Source: Magnetospirillum sp. 64-120 (lineage in GTDB: Bacteria; Pseudomonadota; Alphaproteobacteria; Rhodospirillales; Magnetospirillaceae). From it: a DNA stretch of 64,000 nt. The stretch covers positions 231,123 to 295,122 of the forward strand of contig MKVK01000046.1 in assembly GCA_001898825.1 (NCBI GenBank), in the 5' to 3' direction. Positions 33,087 through 40,802 of this stretch are shown here, piece by piece (position 1 is the first letter of the stretch; each line of letters opens with the position of its first letter). The notes beneath the pieces were generated by a model. The model did no database searches. It was not told the origin of the DNA and saw only the letters and a program-made list of their open reading frames with translations. Position numbers and translations under genes: made by a program.

Positions 33087-35939
33087 TCAGTCCTGCTTGT
33101 CCACGGCGTCGGAACAGCGGCCACAGACGCCTTCATGGGCGTGATGGCCGACTTCCGGCAGCACCTTCCAGCAGCGCTGGCACTTCTCGCCTTCGGCGGT
33201 CGCCGGGACCACGCTGATGCCGGGCGCGTCGGCCAGGGCGAAGGCGCCTTCGGGGGCGGCGCCTTGCACCACCAGCAGACCGGATGTGATGCAGATTTCC
33301 GCCATGTCCAGGCCGGCGATGGCCTGGGCCGCGTCGCTGTCCACGTAAAGGGTGGGGTTGGCCTGCAGGCTGGAACCGATACGCTTGGCCACCCGTTCGC
33401 CTTCCAGGGCGCCGGTGACGACGCGGCGTACCGCACGCACCTTGACCCACTTGGTCGCCAGGGCTTCGTCCTTCCATTCGGCGGGGATCACCGGGAAGGT
33501 CTTCAGATGCACCGAATCGTCTTCCGACGGATGGTGGGCCAGCCAGGCCTCCTCGGCGGTGAAGCAGGCAAACGGCGCCAGCCACTTGCACAAAGCGTCC
33601 AACAGGATGTCCATCACCGTGCGGGCGGCGCGGCGGCGAACGCTGTCGGTGCTGTCGCAGTAAAGGGCGTCCTTCCGGATGTCGAAATAGAACGCCGACA
33701 GGTCGACGGCACAGAAATTGTGCAATTCGTTGAACCAGCCATGGAACGAGAAATCGTGGCAGGCCTGCTTGAGGCCGGCATCGATCTCGGTCAGGCGGTG
33801 CAGCACCCAGCGTTCCAGTTCTGGCATGTCCGTGACCGGCAGCTTTTCCGCCTCGGTCAGGCCATCGACCGCGCCCAGCAGGTAGCGCAGGGTGTTGCGC
33901 AGGCGGCGATAGACGTCCACCTGGGTCTTGATGATTTCCGGGCCGATGCGCAAATCGTCGGAATAGTCGGAACCGACCACCCACAGGCGCAGGATGTCGG
34001 CGCCCTGCTTGCCGACCACGTCCTGGGGCGAAACCACGTTGCCCAGGGACTTGGACATCTTGCGGCCGTCTTCGTCCAGCACGAAACCATGGGTCAGCAC
34101 CGCCTCGTACGGCGCCCGGCCACGGGTGCCGCAGGCTTCCAGCAGCGACGAATGGAACCAGCCGCGATGCTGGTCGCTGCCTTCTAGATAAAGGCTGGCC
34201 GGCCAGATGGTGTCGCCCCATTCGCCGTCTTCCAGCACGAAGGCGTGGGTGGATCCCGAATCGAACCACACGTCCAACACGTCGAAAATCTGTTCGAAGT
34301 TGTCGGGGTTGTGTTCGTTGCCCAGGAAACGGCTGGCCGGGCTGGTGTACCAGGCGTCCGAGCCTTCTTCCTTGAAGGCGCTGACGATGCGTTCCATCAC
34401 CGCCGGATCACGCAGCGGCTGGCCGTTGCGCTTGTCGACGAAGACGGTGATCGGCACGCCCCAGGCGCGCTGACGCGACAGGCACCAGTCGGGGCGGGTC
34501 TCGATCATGGCGCCGATGCGGTTCTTGCCCTGGGCGGGGACGAAACGCGTCGCCTCGATGGCGGCCAGCGCCTTGGCGCGCAGGCCATGGCTTTCCATGG
34601 ACACGAACCATTGGGGCGTGGTGCGGAAGATCAACGGCGCCTTCGAGCGCCAGGAATGCGGGTAGGAATGCTCGATCTTGCCGCTGGCCAGCAGATTGCC
34701 GCATTCGGTCATGGCGGTGATCACCGGCTTGGCCACCGGGCTGTAATACTTGCCGTTCTTGCCCTGGGCCAACACGCTTTGGCCGGCGAAGATGGCCACC
34801 GACGGGTAATAGGTGCCGTCGGGCTGCACGGTGTCGGGCACCGCGATGTTGTTGGCGCGGCCCAGATGGAAGTCGTCCTCGCCATGGCCGGGCGCGATGT
34901 GGACGAAGCCGGTGCCGGCGTCGGTGGTGACGAAGTCGCCGGCCAGCGCCGGGACGGCGAAATCATAGCCGCCCTTGGCCTCCGGGTGGTCCTTCAGCGG
35001 ATGCTGACAGACGGTGCCGGCCAGTTTCTCGCCCGGCAGGGTATGCAGCACCTTGAAGGTGGCCTTGGCGTCGGCGGCGACTTGCTCGGCCCGGTCCTTG
35101 ACCAGCACCAGACGCTCGCCGATTTGCGCCAGGCTGCCTTCGGCGGCGGCGGTCACTTCCACCACCACGTATTCGAATTCCGGGCCGAAGGCCACGGCGC
35201 GGTTGCCCGGCATGGTCCACGGCGTGGTGGTCCAGATCACCACCTTGGCGCCTTCCAGTTCGGGAACCGGTGCGCTGACGATGGGGAACTTGACCCAGAT
35301 GGTGACCGATGTGTGGTCGTGGTACTCGATCTCGGCCTCGGCCAGGGCGGTCTTTTCCACCACCGACCACATGACCGGCTTGACGCCCTTGTACAGGCTG
35401 CCGTCCAGCAGGAACTTGCCCAGTTCGTTGGCGATGGTGGCTTCGGCGGCGTTGGTCATGGTGGTGTAGGGATGGTCCCAGTCGCCTTCCACGCCCAGAC
35501 GCTTGAATTCCTCGCGCTGGATGTCGATCCAGGACCGTGCGAACTGGCGGCATTCCTCGCGGAACTGCACCACCGGCACCTGATCCTTGTCCAGGCCGGC
35601 ATTGCGGTACTTTTCCTCGATCTTCCATTCGATGGGCAGGCCGTGGCAGTCCCAGCCGGGGATGTAATGGACATCCTTGCCCAGCATGAACTGGGTGCGG
35701 TTGATGACGTCCTTCAGGATCTTGTTCAGCGCGTGGCCGATATGCAGGTGGCCGTTGGCATAGGGCGGGCCGTCATGCAGCATGAAGCGTTCGCGGCCCT
35801 TGGCAACCTGACGCTGGCGGGCGAACAACCCCATCTTGGACCAGCGCTCCAGCAGCTTGGGTTCCAGATCGGGCAGGCCGGCCTTCATGGGGAAGTCGGT
35901 CTTGGGCAGGAAAACGGTGTTCTTGTAGTCCGCGCTCAT
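33087..35939 (-). CDS. ileS: Isoleucyl-tRNA synthetase
   Basis: Class I aminoacyl-tRNA synthetase charging tRNA-Ile. The 950-residue length matches bacterial IleRS. The HIGH motif is His66-Ile-Gly-His69 and KMSKS is at 627-631. The CP1 editing domain lies between. The C-terminal zinc site has CQRC and CGRC pairs. It follows ribF by 13 bp and precedes lspA by 5 bp; all three read minus. Confidence 0.98.
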   Translation of the reverse strand: MSADYKNTVFLPKTDFPMKAGLPDLEPKLLERWSKMGLFARQRQVAKGRERFMLHDGPPYANGHLHIGHALNKILKDVINRTQFMLGKDVHYIPGWDCHGLPIEWKIEEKYRNAGLDKDQVPVVQFREECRQFARSWIDIQREEFKRLGVEGDWDHPYTTMTNAAEATIANELGKFLLDGSLYKGVKPVMWSVVEKTALAEAEIEYHDHTSVTIWVKFPIVSAPVPELEGAKVVIWTTTPWTMPGNRAVAFGPEFEYVVVEVTAAAEGSLAQIGERLVLVKDRAEQVAADAKATFKVLHTLPGEKLAGTVCQHPLKDHPEAKGGYDFAVPALAGDFVTTDAGTGFVHIAPGHGEDDFHLGRANNIAVPDTVQPDGTYYPSVAIFAGQSVLAQGKNGKYYSPVAKPVITAMTECGNLLASGKIEHSYPHSWRSKAPLIFRTTPQWFVSMESHGLRAKALAAIEATRFVPAQGKNRIGAMIETRPDWCLSRQRAWGVPITVFVDKRNGQPLRDPAVMERIVSAFKEEGSDAWYTSPASRFLGNEHNPDNFEQIFDVLDVWFDSGSTHAFVLEDGEWGDTIWPASLYLEGSDQHRGWFHSSLLEACGTRGRAPYEAVLTHGFVLDEDGRKMSKSLGNVVSPQDVVGKQGADILRLWVVGSDYSDDLRIGPEIIKTQVDVYRRLRNTLRYLLGAVDGLTEAEKLPVTDMPELERWVLHRLTEIDAGLKQACHDFSFHGWFNELHNFCAVDLSAFYFDIRKDALYCDSTDSVRRRAARTVMDILLDALCKWLAPFACFTAEEAWLAHHPSEDDSVHLKTFPVIPAEWKDEALATKWVKVRAVRRVVTGALEGERVAKRIGSSLQANPTLYVDSDAAQAIAGLDMAEICITSGLLVVQGAAPEGAFALADAPGISVVPATAEGEKCQRCWKVLPEVGHHAHEGVCGRCSDAVDKQD

Positions 35940-35952
35940 GTCGGGGTCTCTT

Positions 35953-36939
35953 CTAAAGGTCGGTCACGGCCACCAGCGGGCCGGGGCATTCGGGGAAATG
36001 GCGGGACGCCAGCAGGGTGCGGGCGGCGGCGGCATCCTGGGCGATTTGGGTTTTCAGCTCGTCCAGGCCGGCGAACTTGCGCTCGGGGCGGATGAAGTCG
36101 ACCAGGGCGACGCGCAGGTGGCGGCCGTACAGGTCGATGTTCTGGTCCAGCAGGTGGACTTCCAGAATCTGGTCGGTCTTGTCGAATGTGGGGCGCGAGC
36201 CGAAATTGGCCACCCCATCCAGCCAATGGGTGTCGCCGCCCAAATCGATGCCGGCGCGCACCGCGTAGACGCCCGATGCCGGGTGCTGGTACTCGCCCAA
36301 CGCCAGATTGGCGGTGGGAAAGCCGATGGTGCGGCCGCGCTGGTCGCCATGTTCGACCCGGCCCTCGATTTCCCAGTAATGGCCCAGCAGGCGGGCGGCG
36401 TCGGCGGGGCGGCCGGCGACCAGACATTCACGCACCCGGGTGGACGAATAGGTTTCGCCGCCCAAAGCCATTTCCGGCGGCACCGAGGTGAAGCCGAAGG
36501 CCCCTTCGTCGGCCAGCTTCTGCAACAGGGCGCCGGTCCCCTTGCGGCCCTTGCCGAAGACGTAGTCGTAGCCCACCACCACGTGACGGGCGCCCAGGCA
36601 GCTTCCCAGCACGCCACCGATGAATTCGATGGCGGTCATGTCGGCGAAGCCAGAATCGAAATGCTGCATGAACAGCAGGTCCACCCCCAGCGCCTCGATC
36701 AGTCGGGCCTTGACCCGGAACGGGGTCAGGCGGAAGGGCGGCTGGGCCGGGTTGAAGAAGGCGCGGGGATGGGGCTCGAAGGTCATCACCGCGCAAGGGG
36801 CGCCCAAGTCGTCGGCGATGCGCTTGGCGGTCAGGATCACCGCCTGGTGGCCGCGATGCACCCCGTCGAAATTGCCCAGCGCCACCACGCACCCTTTCAG
36901 GTCGTCTGTCAGCTCGCCGCAATGTCGGATCAGGCGCAT
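35953..36939 (-). CDS. ribF: Bifunctional riboflavin kinase / FAD synthetase
   Basis: Makes FMN from riboflavin and FAD from FMN. The 328-residue protein has an N-terminal FAD synthetase with VALGNFDGVHRGHQAV and FEPHPR, SSTRVRE, and a C-terminal riboflavin kinase with GRTIGFPTANL. ATG at 36939 chosen as the usual family start (MRLIRH). A TTG three codons upstream has a better-placed AAGGA, so it may be used. It heads ribF-ileS-lspA-DUF3035. Confidence 0.96.
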   Translation of the reverse strand: MRLIRHCGELTDDLKGCVVALGNFDGVHRGHQAVILTAKRIADDLGAPCAVMTFEPHPRAFFNPAQPPFRLTPFRVKARLIEALGVDLLFMQHFDSGFADMTAIEFIGGVLGSCLGARHVVVGYDYVFGKGRKGTGALLQKLADEGAFGFTSVPPEMALGGETYSSTRVRECLVAGRPADAARLLGHYWEIEGRVEHGDQRGRTIGFPTANLALGEYQHPASGVYAVRAGIDLGGDTHWLDGVANFGSRPTFDKTDQILEVHLLDQNIDLYGRHLRVALVDFIRPERKFAGLDELKTQIAQDAAAARTLLASRHFPECPGPLVAVTDL

Positions 36940-37025
36940 ATTGCCCAAGGGTGTTGTTCCTTCAATTCCAAGGTGGTTAGGGGTAGTCGAAAGCGTCCGT
37001 CAGCGCAACCCCGCACACACGTCAG

Positions 37026-37064
37026 GGCGCTTTCCGATCGGACCGAATCCGATCGGAAAGCGCC
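37026..37064. repeat. Perfect 17-bp inverted repeat
   Basis: Arms 37026-37042 and 37048-37064 are exact complements around a 5-base loop, with TTCCGATCGGA within each arm. It lies between the DUF2125 gene's 3' end and ribF. No T-run follows on either strand, so it is unlikely to be a plain intrinsic terminator. Similar CCGATCGG hairpins are, as I recall, dispersed in related genomes. Confidence 0.8.
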
Positions 37065-37153
37065 CCAAGCCTGCGCGGCGTTGAGCGAGCCCGGCACGGG
37101 CCGTACAGACAAAGTCACAAGTCCGAGCTGGTTCCGTGGAAGCGGAAACAGCT

Positions 37154-38158
37154 TTAGGGCGCGGCGAAATCGGCCCAGGGAATAGCCGGCACCGGGGCCA
37201 GCCGGGCCGGTCCCAGGTAAAGCTGGCCGTCCTGGATGGAAAGCGGCGCCGGAATGGCCGGGCGGCCCCGATGGTCTGGCTTGCTCATCAGGCCCAGGAT
37301 GGTCTTCAGGGTGCGGCCGGTGGCGGGTTCGACCAGTCCGTTGCTGGCCAACTGATCCATGGCCGCGTCGAAGCCGTGGATGCGGGTGGACAGCGCCACC
37401 AAGGGTTGGCCGTGCGGGTCCAAGGCGGCGGTGCCGTCGCCTTCCAGCCCCAGGGGCGGCCAGTCCACGGCCAGATGGTCCAATTCCAGGACGCCGCCCT
37501 GCTTGCTCCAGCCGGCGATGGCGGCCATGGGCGGGGCTTCGGGGACGTCGCCCATCACCCGGCCGGAAATCTCGGCCAGGGCCACATGGGGGGCAAAGCC
37601 CTGCAGTTCGGGGCCGGGCAAGGCGATGTCGCGCGACGACAGGGCGAAACGCCAACTGGCGGGGTGGCCGGTGGCGGTGGGGCGGGGCGGCAGCGCCGCT
37701 GTGCTCAGGGCCAGGTCGGCGGCTTCAAAACCGCTTGCGTGGCGCAGGGTGTGGACATGGGCGTCCATGGTGCCGGGGGCCATGGTGGCGGTCAGCGCCT
37801 CCACCTCGACCGTCAGGTCGCGGTCCCGCCAGCGGATATCCTGGCGGCCCTGGGTGGACAAATGGGCGGAGTCGGGCCACAAGGGATTGCTCCACACCCG
37901 TATCTGGCCGGTGTGCCAGGATAAGCCCGAGGGGGTGGTCAGCTCGGGCTGGGTCACGGTGATGGTCAGGCGCAGGGGGAAGCCCGAGACCTCCAGATCC
38001 TGCCATTGCACCTTCCAGCCCTGGGCCCGGCGGGCGTCGGCCCAGGATTGAACATGGTTACGGGCTTGCCCTGCGCCGTGAAACCAATACAGGCTATAAG
38101 CCACGGCGGCGAGGACGGTGAAGGCGACGGCGAAGATGGCAAGGCGACGGGCGGACAT
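37154..38158 (-). CDS. DUF2125 family protein
   Basis: Exported or membrane-anchored protein of 334 residues: N-terminal membrane helix (LAIFAVAFTVLAAVAYSLYWF), then a long beta-rich region with GWKVQWQDLEVSGFPLRL, the start of DUF2125. Function is unknown. The ATG at 38158 is used; a TTG lies 21 bases upstream. It is divergent from the chaC-type gene. Confidence 0.82.
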   Translation of the reverse strand: MSARRLAIFAVAFTVLAAVAYSLYWFHGAGQARNHVQSWADARRAQGWKVQWQDLEVSGFPLRLTITVTQPELTTPSGLSWHTGQIRVWSNPLWPDSAHLSTQGRQDIRWRDRDLTVEVEALTATMAPGTMDAHVHTLRHASGFEAADLALSTAALPPRPTATGHPASWRFALSSRDIALPGPELQGFAPHVALAEISGRVMGDVPEAPPMAAIAGWSKQGGVLELDHLAVDWPPLGLEGDGTAALDPHGQPLVALSTRIHGFDAAMDQLASNGLVEPATGRTLKTILGLMSKPDHRGRPAIPAPLSIQDGQLYLGPARLAPVPAIPWADFAAP

Positions 38159-38189
38159 GGGTGCATCCGACGACGACAAAAGTAAGGAA

Positions 38190-38735
38190 ATGTCTACTCC
38201 TGGTGATCAGGGGGCGCAAGGCGATGTATGGGTTTTCGCCTATGGATCGTTGATGTGGAATCCGGATTTCGCGCCGGTCGAGGACGTGGCGGCGCGTCTG
38301 TACGGCTGGCGCCGCACCTTGTGCATTTTGTCCACCATCTATCGCGGCACCGATTCCTGCCCCGGTCTGGTTCTGGGGCTGGATCGCGGCGGGTCGTGCG
38401 TGGGGCGGGCGTTGAAGGTGTCCGGGGCCGACTGGCCCGGGGTCAAAGAACGGCTGGATGCCCGCGAATTGCCGACGAAAGTCTATCTGCCGCGCTTCCT
38501 GCTGGTGCGATTGTCCGATGGTCGCGATGTCCCCGCCTACGCCTATGTGGTGGACCGCAGCCATTGGCAATATTGGAACGGCCCCAAGGCCGAGGCGATC
38601 CGCCTGTTGCGGCAAGGCCGCGGCAAGGGCGGCACGGCGCGGGATTACCTGGCGCAGACGGTGTCGCACCTGGACGCCATGGGCATTCGTGCCGGGGCGT
38701 TGCATGCCTTGCTGGCCGAAGTGGATGGCGGTTGA
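38190..38735 (+). CDS. chaC: ChaC-type gamma-glutamylcyclotransferase
   Basis: Glutathione-specific cyclotransferase family releasing 5-oxoproline. The 181-residue protein starts with the fold signature VWVFAYGSLMWNP and contains RRTLCILSTIYRGT, PGLVLGLDRGGSC and AYAYVVDRSH. The start is ambiguous: ATG 38190 has AAGGA unusually close, whereas ATG 38157 would abut the divergent DUF2125 start. 38190 leaves room for promoters and fits the family length. Confidence 0.85.
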   Translation: MSTPGDQGAQGDVWVFAYGSLMWNPDFAPVEDVAARLYGWRRTLCILSTIYRGTDSCPGLVLGLDRGGSCVGRALKVSGADWPGVKERLDARELPTKVYLPRFLLVRLSDGRDVPAYAYVVDRSHWQYWNGPKAEAIRLLRQGRGKGGTARDYLAQTVSHLDAMGIRAGALHALLAEVDGG

Positions 38736-38774
38736 CCGCCCGTCTTGACGGGGTGGTCCGATGCTCGTAACAAT

Positions 38775-38793
38775 ACGAGACGTTGCGTCTCGT
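38775..38793. promoter_or_regulatory. Operator-like palindrome upstream of the TetR gene
   Basis: ACGAGACG (38775-38782) and CGTCTCGT (38786-38793) are perfect 8-bp arms with a 3-bp centre, 13 bp before the TetR start. The size and place fit an autoregulatory TetR operator. Confidence 0.75.
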
Positions 38794-38806
38794 CAAGGTA
38801 AGCGCC

Positions 38807-39382
38807 ATGGCTGATCCATCCCGTCGTTCGCCGGCCAAGCAGGCCGCCATTGTGGCCGCCGCCGCCCAATTGGTCGCAGAGATCGGCTATGCGGCGGTGA
38901 CCATCGAAGCCATCGCCGCCCGCGCCGGCGTGGGCAAGCAAACCATTTACCGGTGGTGGGATTCCAAGGCAGCGCTTTATGTCGAGGTCTACAGCCAGAT
39001 GGTCCAGGTGGACGAATTCCCGGACATGGTCGATCCCCGCCGGTACATGGGGGCCATCCTGCGCCAGGTCTTCGACCTTTACGCCGCGACATCGGCGGTG
39101 CCGATCCTGGCCGGTCTGATCTCGGATGCTCAACGTGACGACGTCGCCCGCCACGCTTTGGTGCACGGCCTGATCGGCGGGCGTGGGCCGGTTTTGGCGC
39201 AGCCTTTGCGTCAGGCTTGCCGCGACGGCCGCCTGCCCGCCGATTTCGACGTCGACTGGGCGGCCGAGATGGCGGTGGCTTTGATCTGGAAGCGGGTGTT
39301 GTCCGGCGGTGCTTTGGATCACGCTTTCGCCGATCGCATCGTCGCCGCCGTCCTGTCCGGAGAGGGGGGGCCATGTCGGTGA
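38807..39382 (+). CDS. TetR/AcrR-family transcriptional regulator
   Basis: Repressor of 191 residues. The N-terminal helix-turn-helix has VTIEAIAARAGVGKQTIYRWW; the ligand-binding C-terminal domain belongs to the TetR_C subgroup typical for uncharacterised regulators. ATG at 38807 follows AAGGTA. It overlaps the acetyltransferase gene by ten bases and is preceded by an 8-bp palindrome, so it probably controls its own operon. The ligand is unknown. Confidence 0.92.
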   Translation: MADPSRRSPAKQAAIVAAAAQLVAEIGYAAVTIEAIAARAGVGKQTIYRWWDSKAALYVEVYSQMVQVDEFPDMVDPRRYMGAILRQVFDLYAATSAVPILAGLISDAQRDDVARHALVHGLIGGRGPVLAQPLRQACRDGRLPADFDVDWAAEMAVALIWKRVLSGGALDHAFADRIVAAVLSGEGGPCR

Positions 39383-39870
39383 AGCTGGTTGCCGGATACC
39401 GCCCTGGCGCTGTCGGTCGCTTACTGGCCCTGCAGATCGAGACCTATGCCGGCGATTTGGGCTTCGGGCGTGCCTTCGAGGCGCGGGTCGGTGCCGACAT
39501 GGCGGATTTCCTGACCCGCTATGACCCTGGCCGCGACCTGTTCCTGCTGGCCGTGGACGACGATCAGGTGGTGGGCGGCATCACCCTTGACCGTGGCGAG
39601 CATGCGCCGGACCTGCGGTTGGCCCATCTGCGCTGGTTCATCCTGGGGCCCAAGGCGCGGGGACAGGGGATCGGCCGGGCCTTGCTGACCCGGGCGGTGG
39701 ATTTCGCCCGGGGACATGGCGATGCGGAAATCTATTTGTGGACGGTGGAGGCGTTGCCCACGGCACGCCATCTTTATGATCGGGCGGGATTCGTCGTCGC
39801 CGAAGAAATGACGGCGAAGACTTGGGGCAAGGTCATGGTCGAACAGAAGCTTGTTCTTCGGTTGTCTTGA
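39373..39870 (+). CDS. GNAT-family N-acetyltransferase
   Basis: Acetyl-CoA-dependent acetyltransferase of 165 residues. The acetyl-CoA motif A reads LGPKARGQGIGRALL (Q/RxxGxG/A), followed by the beta-5 segment EIYLWTVEALPTARHLYDRAGF. Overlap with the TetR gene implies one operon, perhaps resistance or metabolite detoxification. Substrate is not predictable. Confidence 0.9.
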   Translation: MSVKLVAGYRPGAVGRLLALQIETYAGDLGFGRAFEARVGADMADFLTRYDPGRDLFLLAVDDDQVVGGITLDRGEHAPDLRLAHLRWFILGPKARGQGIGRALLTRAVDFARGHGDAEIYLWTVEALPTARHLYDRAGFVVAEEMTAKTWGKVMVEQKLVLRLS

Positions 39871-39880
39871 CGGACAAGTC

Positions 39881-39905
39881 AAAAAAACCTCGGCCGAAGC
39901 CGAGG
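39881..39905 (-). terminator. Orphan minus-strand terminator with UUCG loop
   Basis: On the minus strand CCTCGGC-TTCG-GCCGAGG (39905-39888) is followed by seven T residues (39887-39881). The 7-bp stem with a UUCG tetraloop and U-tract is a strong intrinsic terminator. No minus-strand gene precedes it, which suggests a small RNA or transcript from the gap to its right. Confidence 0.85.
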
Positions 39906-40140
39906 CAGTTGCGGATTGTCAAGTAAAGACACAAGCCCGTAGAAAGCTTGTGGAAGCATGCTGTCCAATTGACGGCATCGTTTGTTGCGGTTGCAAGAAT
40001 ACCGTTTCCGGTATCTGTTCGTCGCTTCTCGCAATACCTCATCCATTGGAATCGCATGGCCCTAATGCAGGCACCTATGAAGTTAAGGCGCATGCCGGCG
40101 TGGCGCATCCTCGTGGCAACGCCTAAGTAAATATACTTAC
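39906..40140 (-). ncRNA. Candidate small RNA upstream of the orphan terminator
   Basis: Reading on the minus strand from about 40140, the sequence has an ATACCG-GAAA-CGGTAT hairpin (near 40010-39995), an ACAAGC...GCTTGT stem (near 39951-39931) and then the UUCG terminator. TATATT near 40135 may be a -10 box. No protein-coding character is evident. Borders and promoter are guesses. Confidence 0.35.
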
Positions 40141-40156
40141 AATACCACGGTATAAT
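40124..40156 (+). promoter_or_regulatory. Possible promoter with dyad for the symporter operon
   Basis: A perfect TATAAT (40151-40156) lies 11 bp after a 6-bp dyad (40124-40129 with 40134-40139). No TTGACA-like -35 is present at the right distance, so an activator bound at the dyad may be needed. Confidence 0.35.
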
Positions 40157-40505
40157 TTCAGCGGTATGGCATAATGGCTGCTGCCAATGCCATGTTGCGC
40201 CGCACCATAAATGTCGGAATATGGCATATGAGTTGACGTATCGCTGCCGTGGTTGCTGTGGATCCACCTGGAAAAAGCGATTTATGTTGATGTGAATTCC
40301 CTGGTTTCGTTTGCGGGATTCGTGCCTATTCCTTCGTAGAGTCTTTTTTGTCATCGTTTTTCTCGACGCCAGAGATTTTATCCTGTATCCATCATGCAGG
40401 GGCTCGGGATCAGGACCAGTGCGTCCAGTGCTTCGCATGGGGGCACCCATGCGGCCGGTCCCGAGAAGAAACCGATAAAAATGAAGTAACCAGGGAGAAC
40501 CGTAT

Positions 40506-40787
40506 ATGAGCGACAACACACCATCGGAGCGCATGGATGCGAACGCCGTCGATTATTGGCGCGCGTCCATCCGTCTGATCTTCATTTGCCTGGCCATCTG
40601 GTTCGTCTGTTCCTATGGCTTCGGCATCCTCTTCGTCGATGCGCTGAACACCATTCAGATCGGCGGCTTCAAGCTTGGCTTCTGGTTCGCCCAGAACGGC
40701 TCGATCTATGTGTTCCTGGCTCTGATCTTCTTCTATGCCGCGCGCATGAACGTGATCGACCGCGAACACGACGTTCACGAAGACTAA
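40506..40787 (+). CDS. DUF4212 small subunit of a sodium/solute symporter
   Basis: Membrane protein of 93 residues with two helices (about 22-43 and 64-84) and the family segment YWRASIRLIFICLAIWF...FGFWFAQ-like. DUF4212 proteins are encoded just before VC_2705-type solute:sodium symporters and are thought to be their small subunit. GGGAG precedes the ATG. The symporter gene follows after 15 bp. Confidence 0.93.
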   Translation: MSDNTPSERMDANAVDYWRASIRLIFICLAIWFVCSYGFGILFVDALNTIQIGGFKLGFWFAQNGSIYVFLALIFFYAARMNVIDREHDVHED

Positions 40788-40802
40788 GGGGGGATCGACG
40801 CA

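Larger units (their letters stand above)
39871..40505. other. 635-bp AT-richer intergenic region before the symporter operon
   Basis: Longest non-coding gap in the window and clearly less GC-rich. Besides the candidate small RNA it holds a palindrome TAAGTA-AATA-TACTTA (40124-40139) and a consensus TATAAT at 40151-40156 on the plus strand. If the latter is used, the symporter transcript has a leader of about 340 nt. Open frames crossing the gap on both strands show no coding support. Confidence 0.6.

Noticed and set aside
39833-40534. Minus-strand frame of 233 codons across the 635-bp gap.
   Set aside because: It runs through the orphan terminator, has odd composition (many Trp, Cys, Arg) and no ribosome site; a non-coding transcript explains the terminator better.
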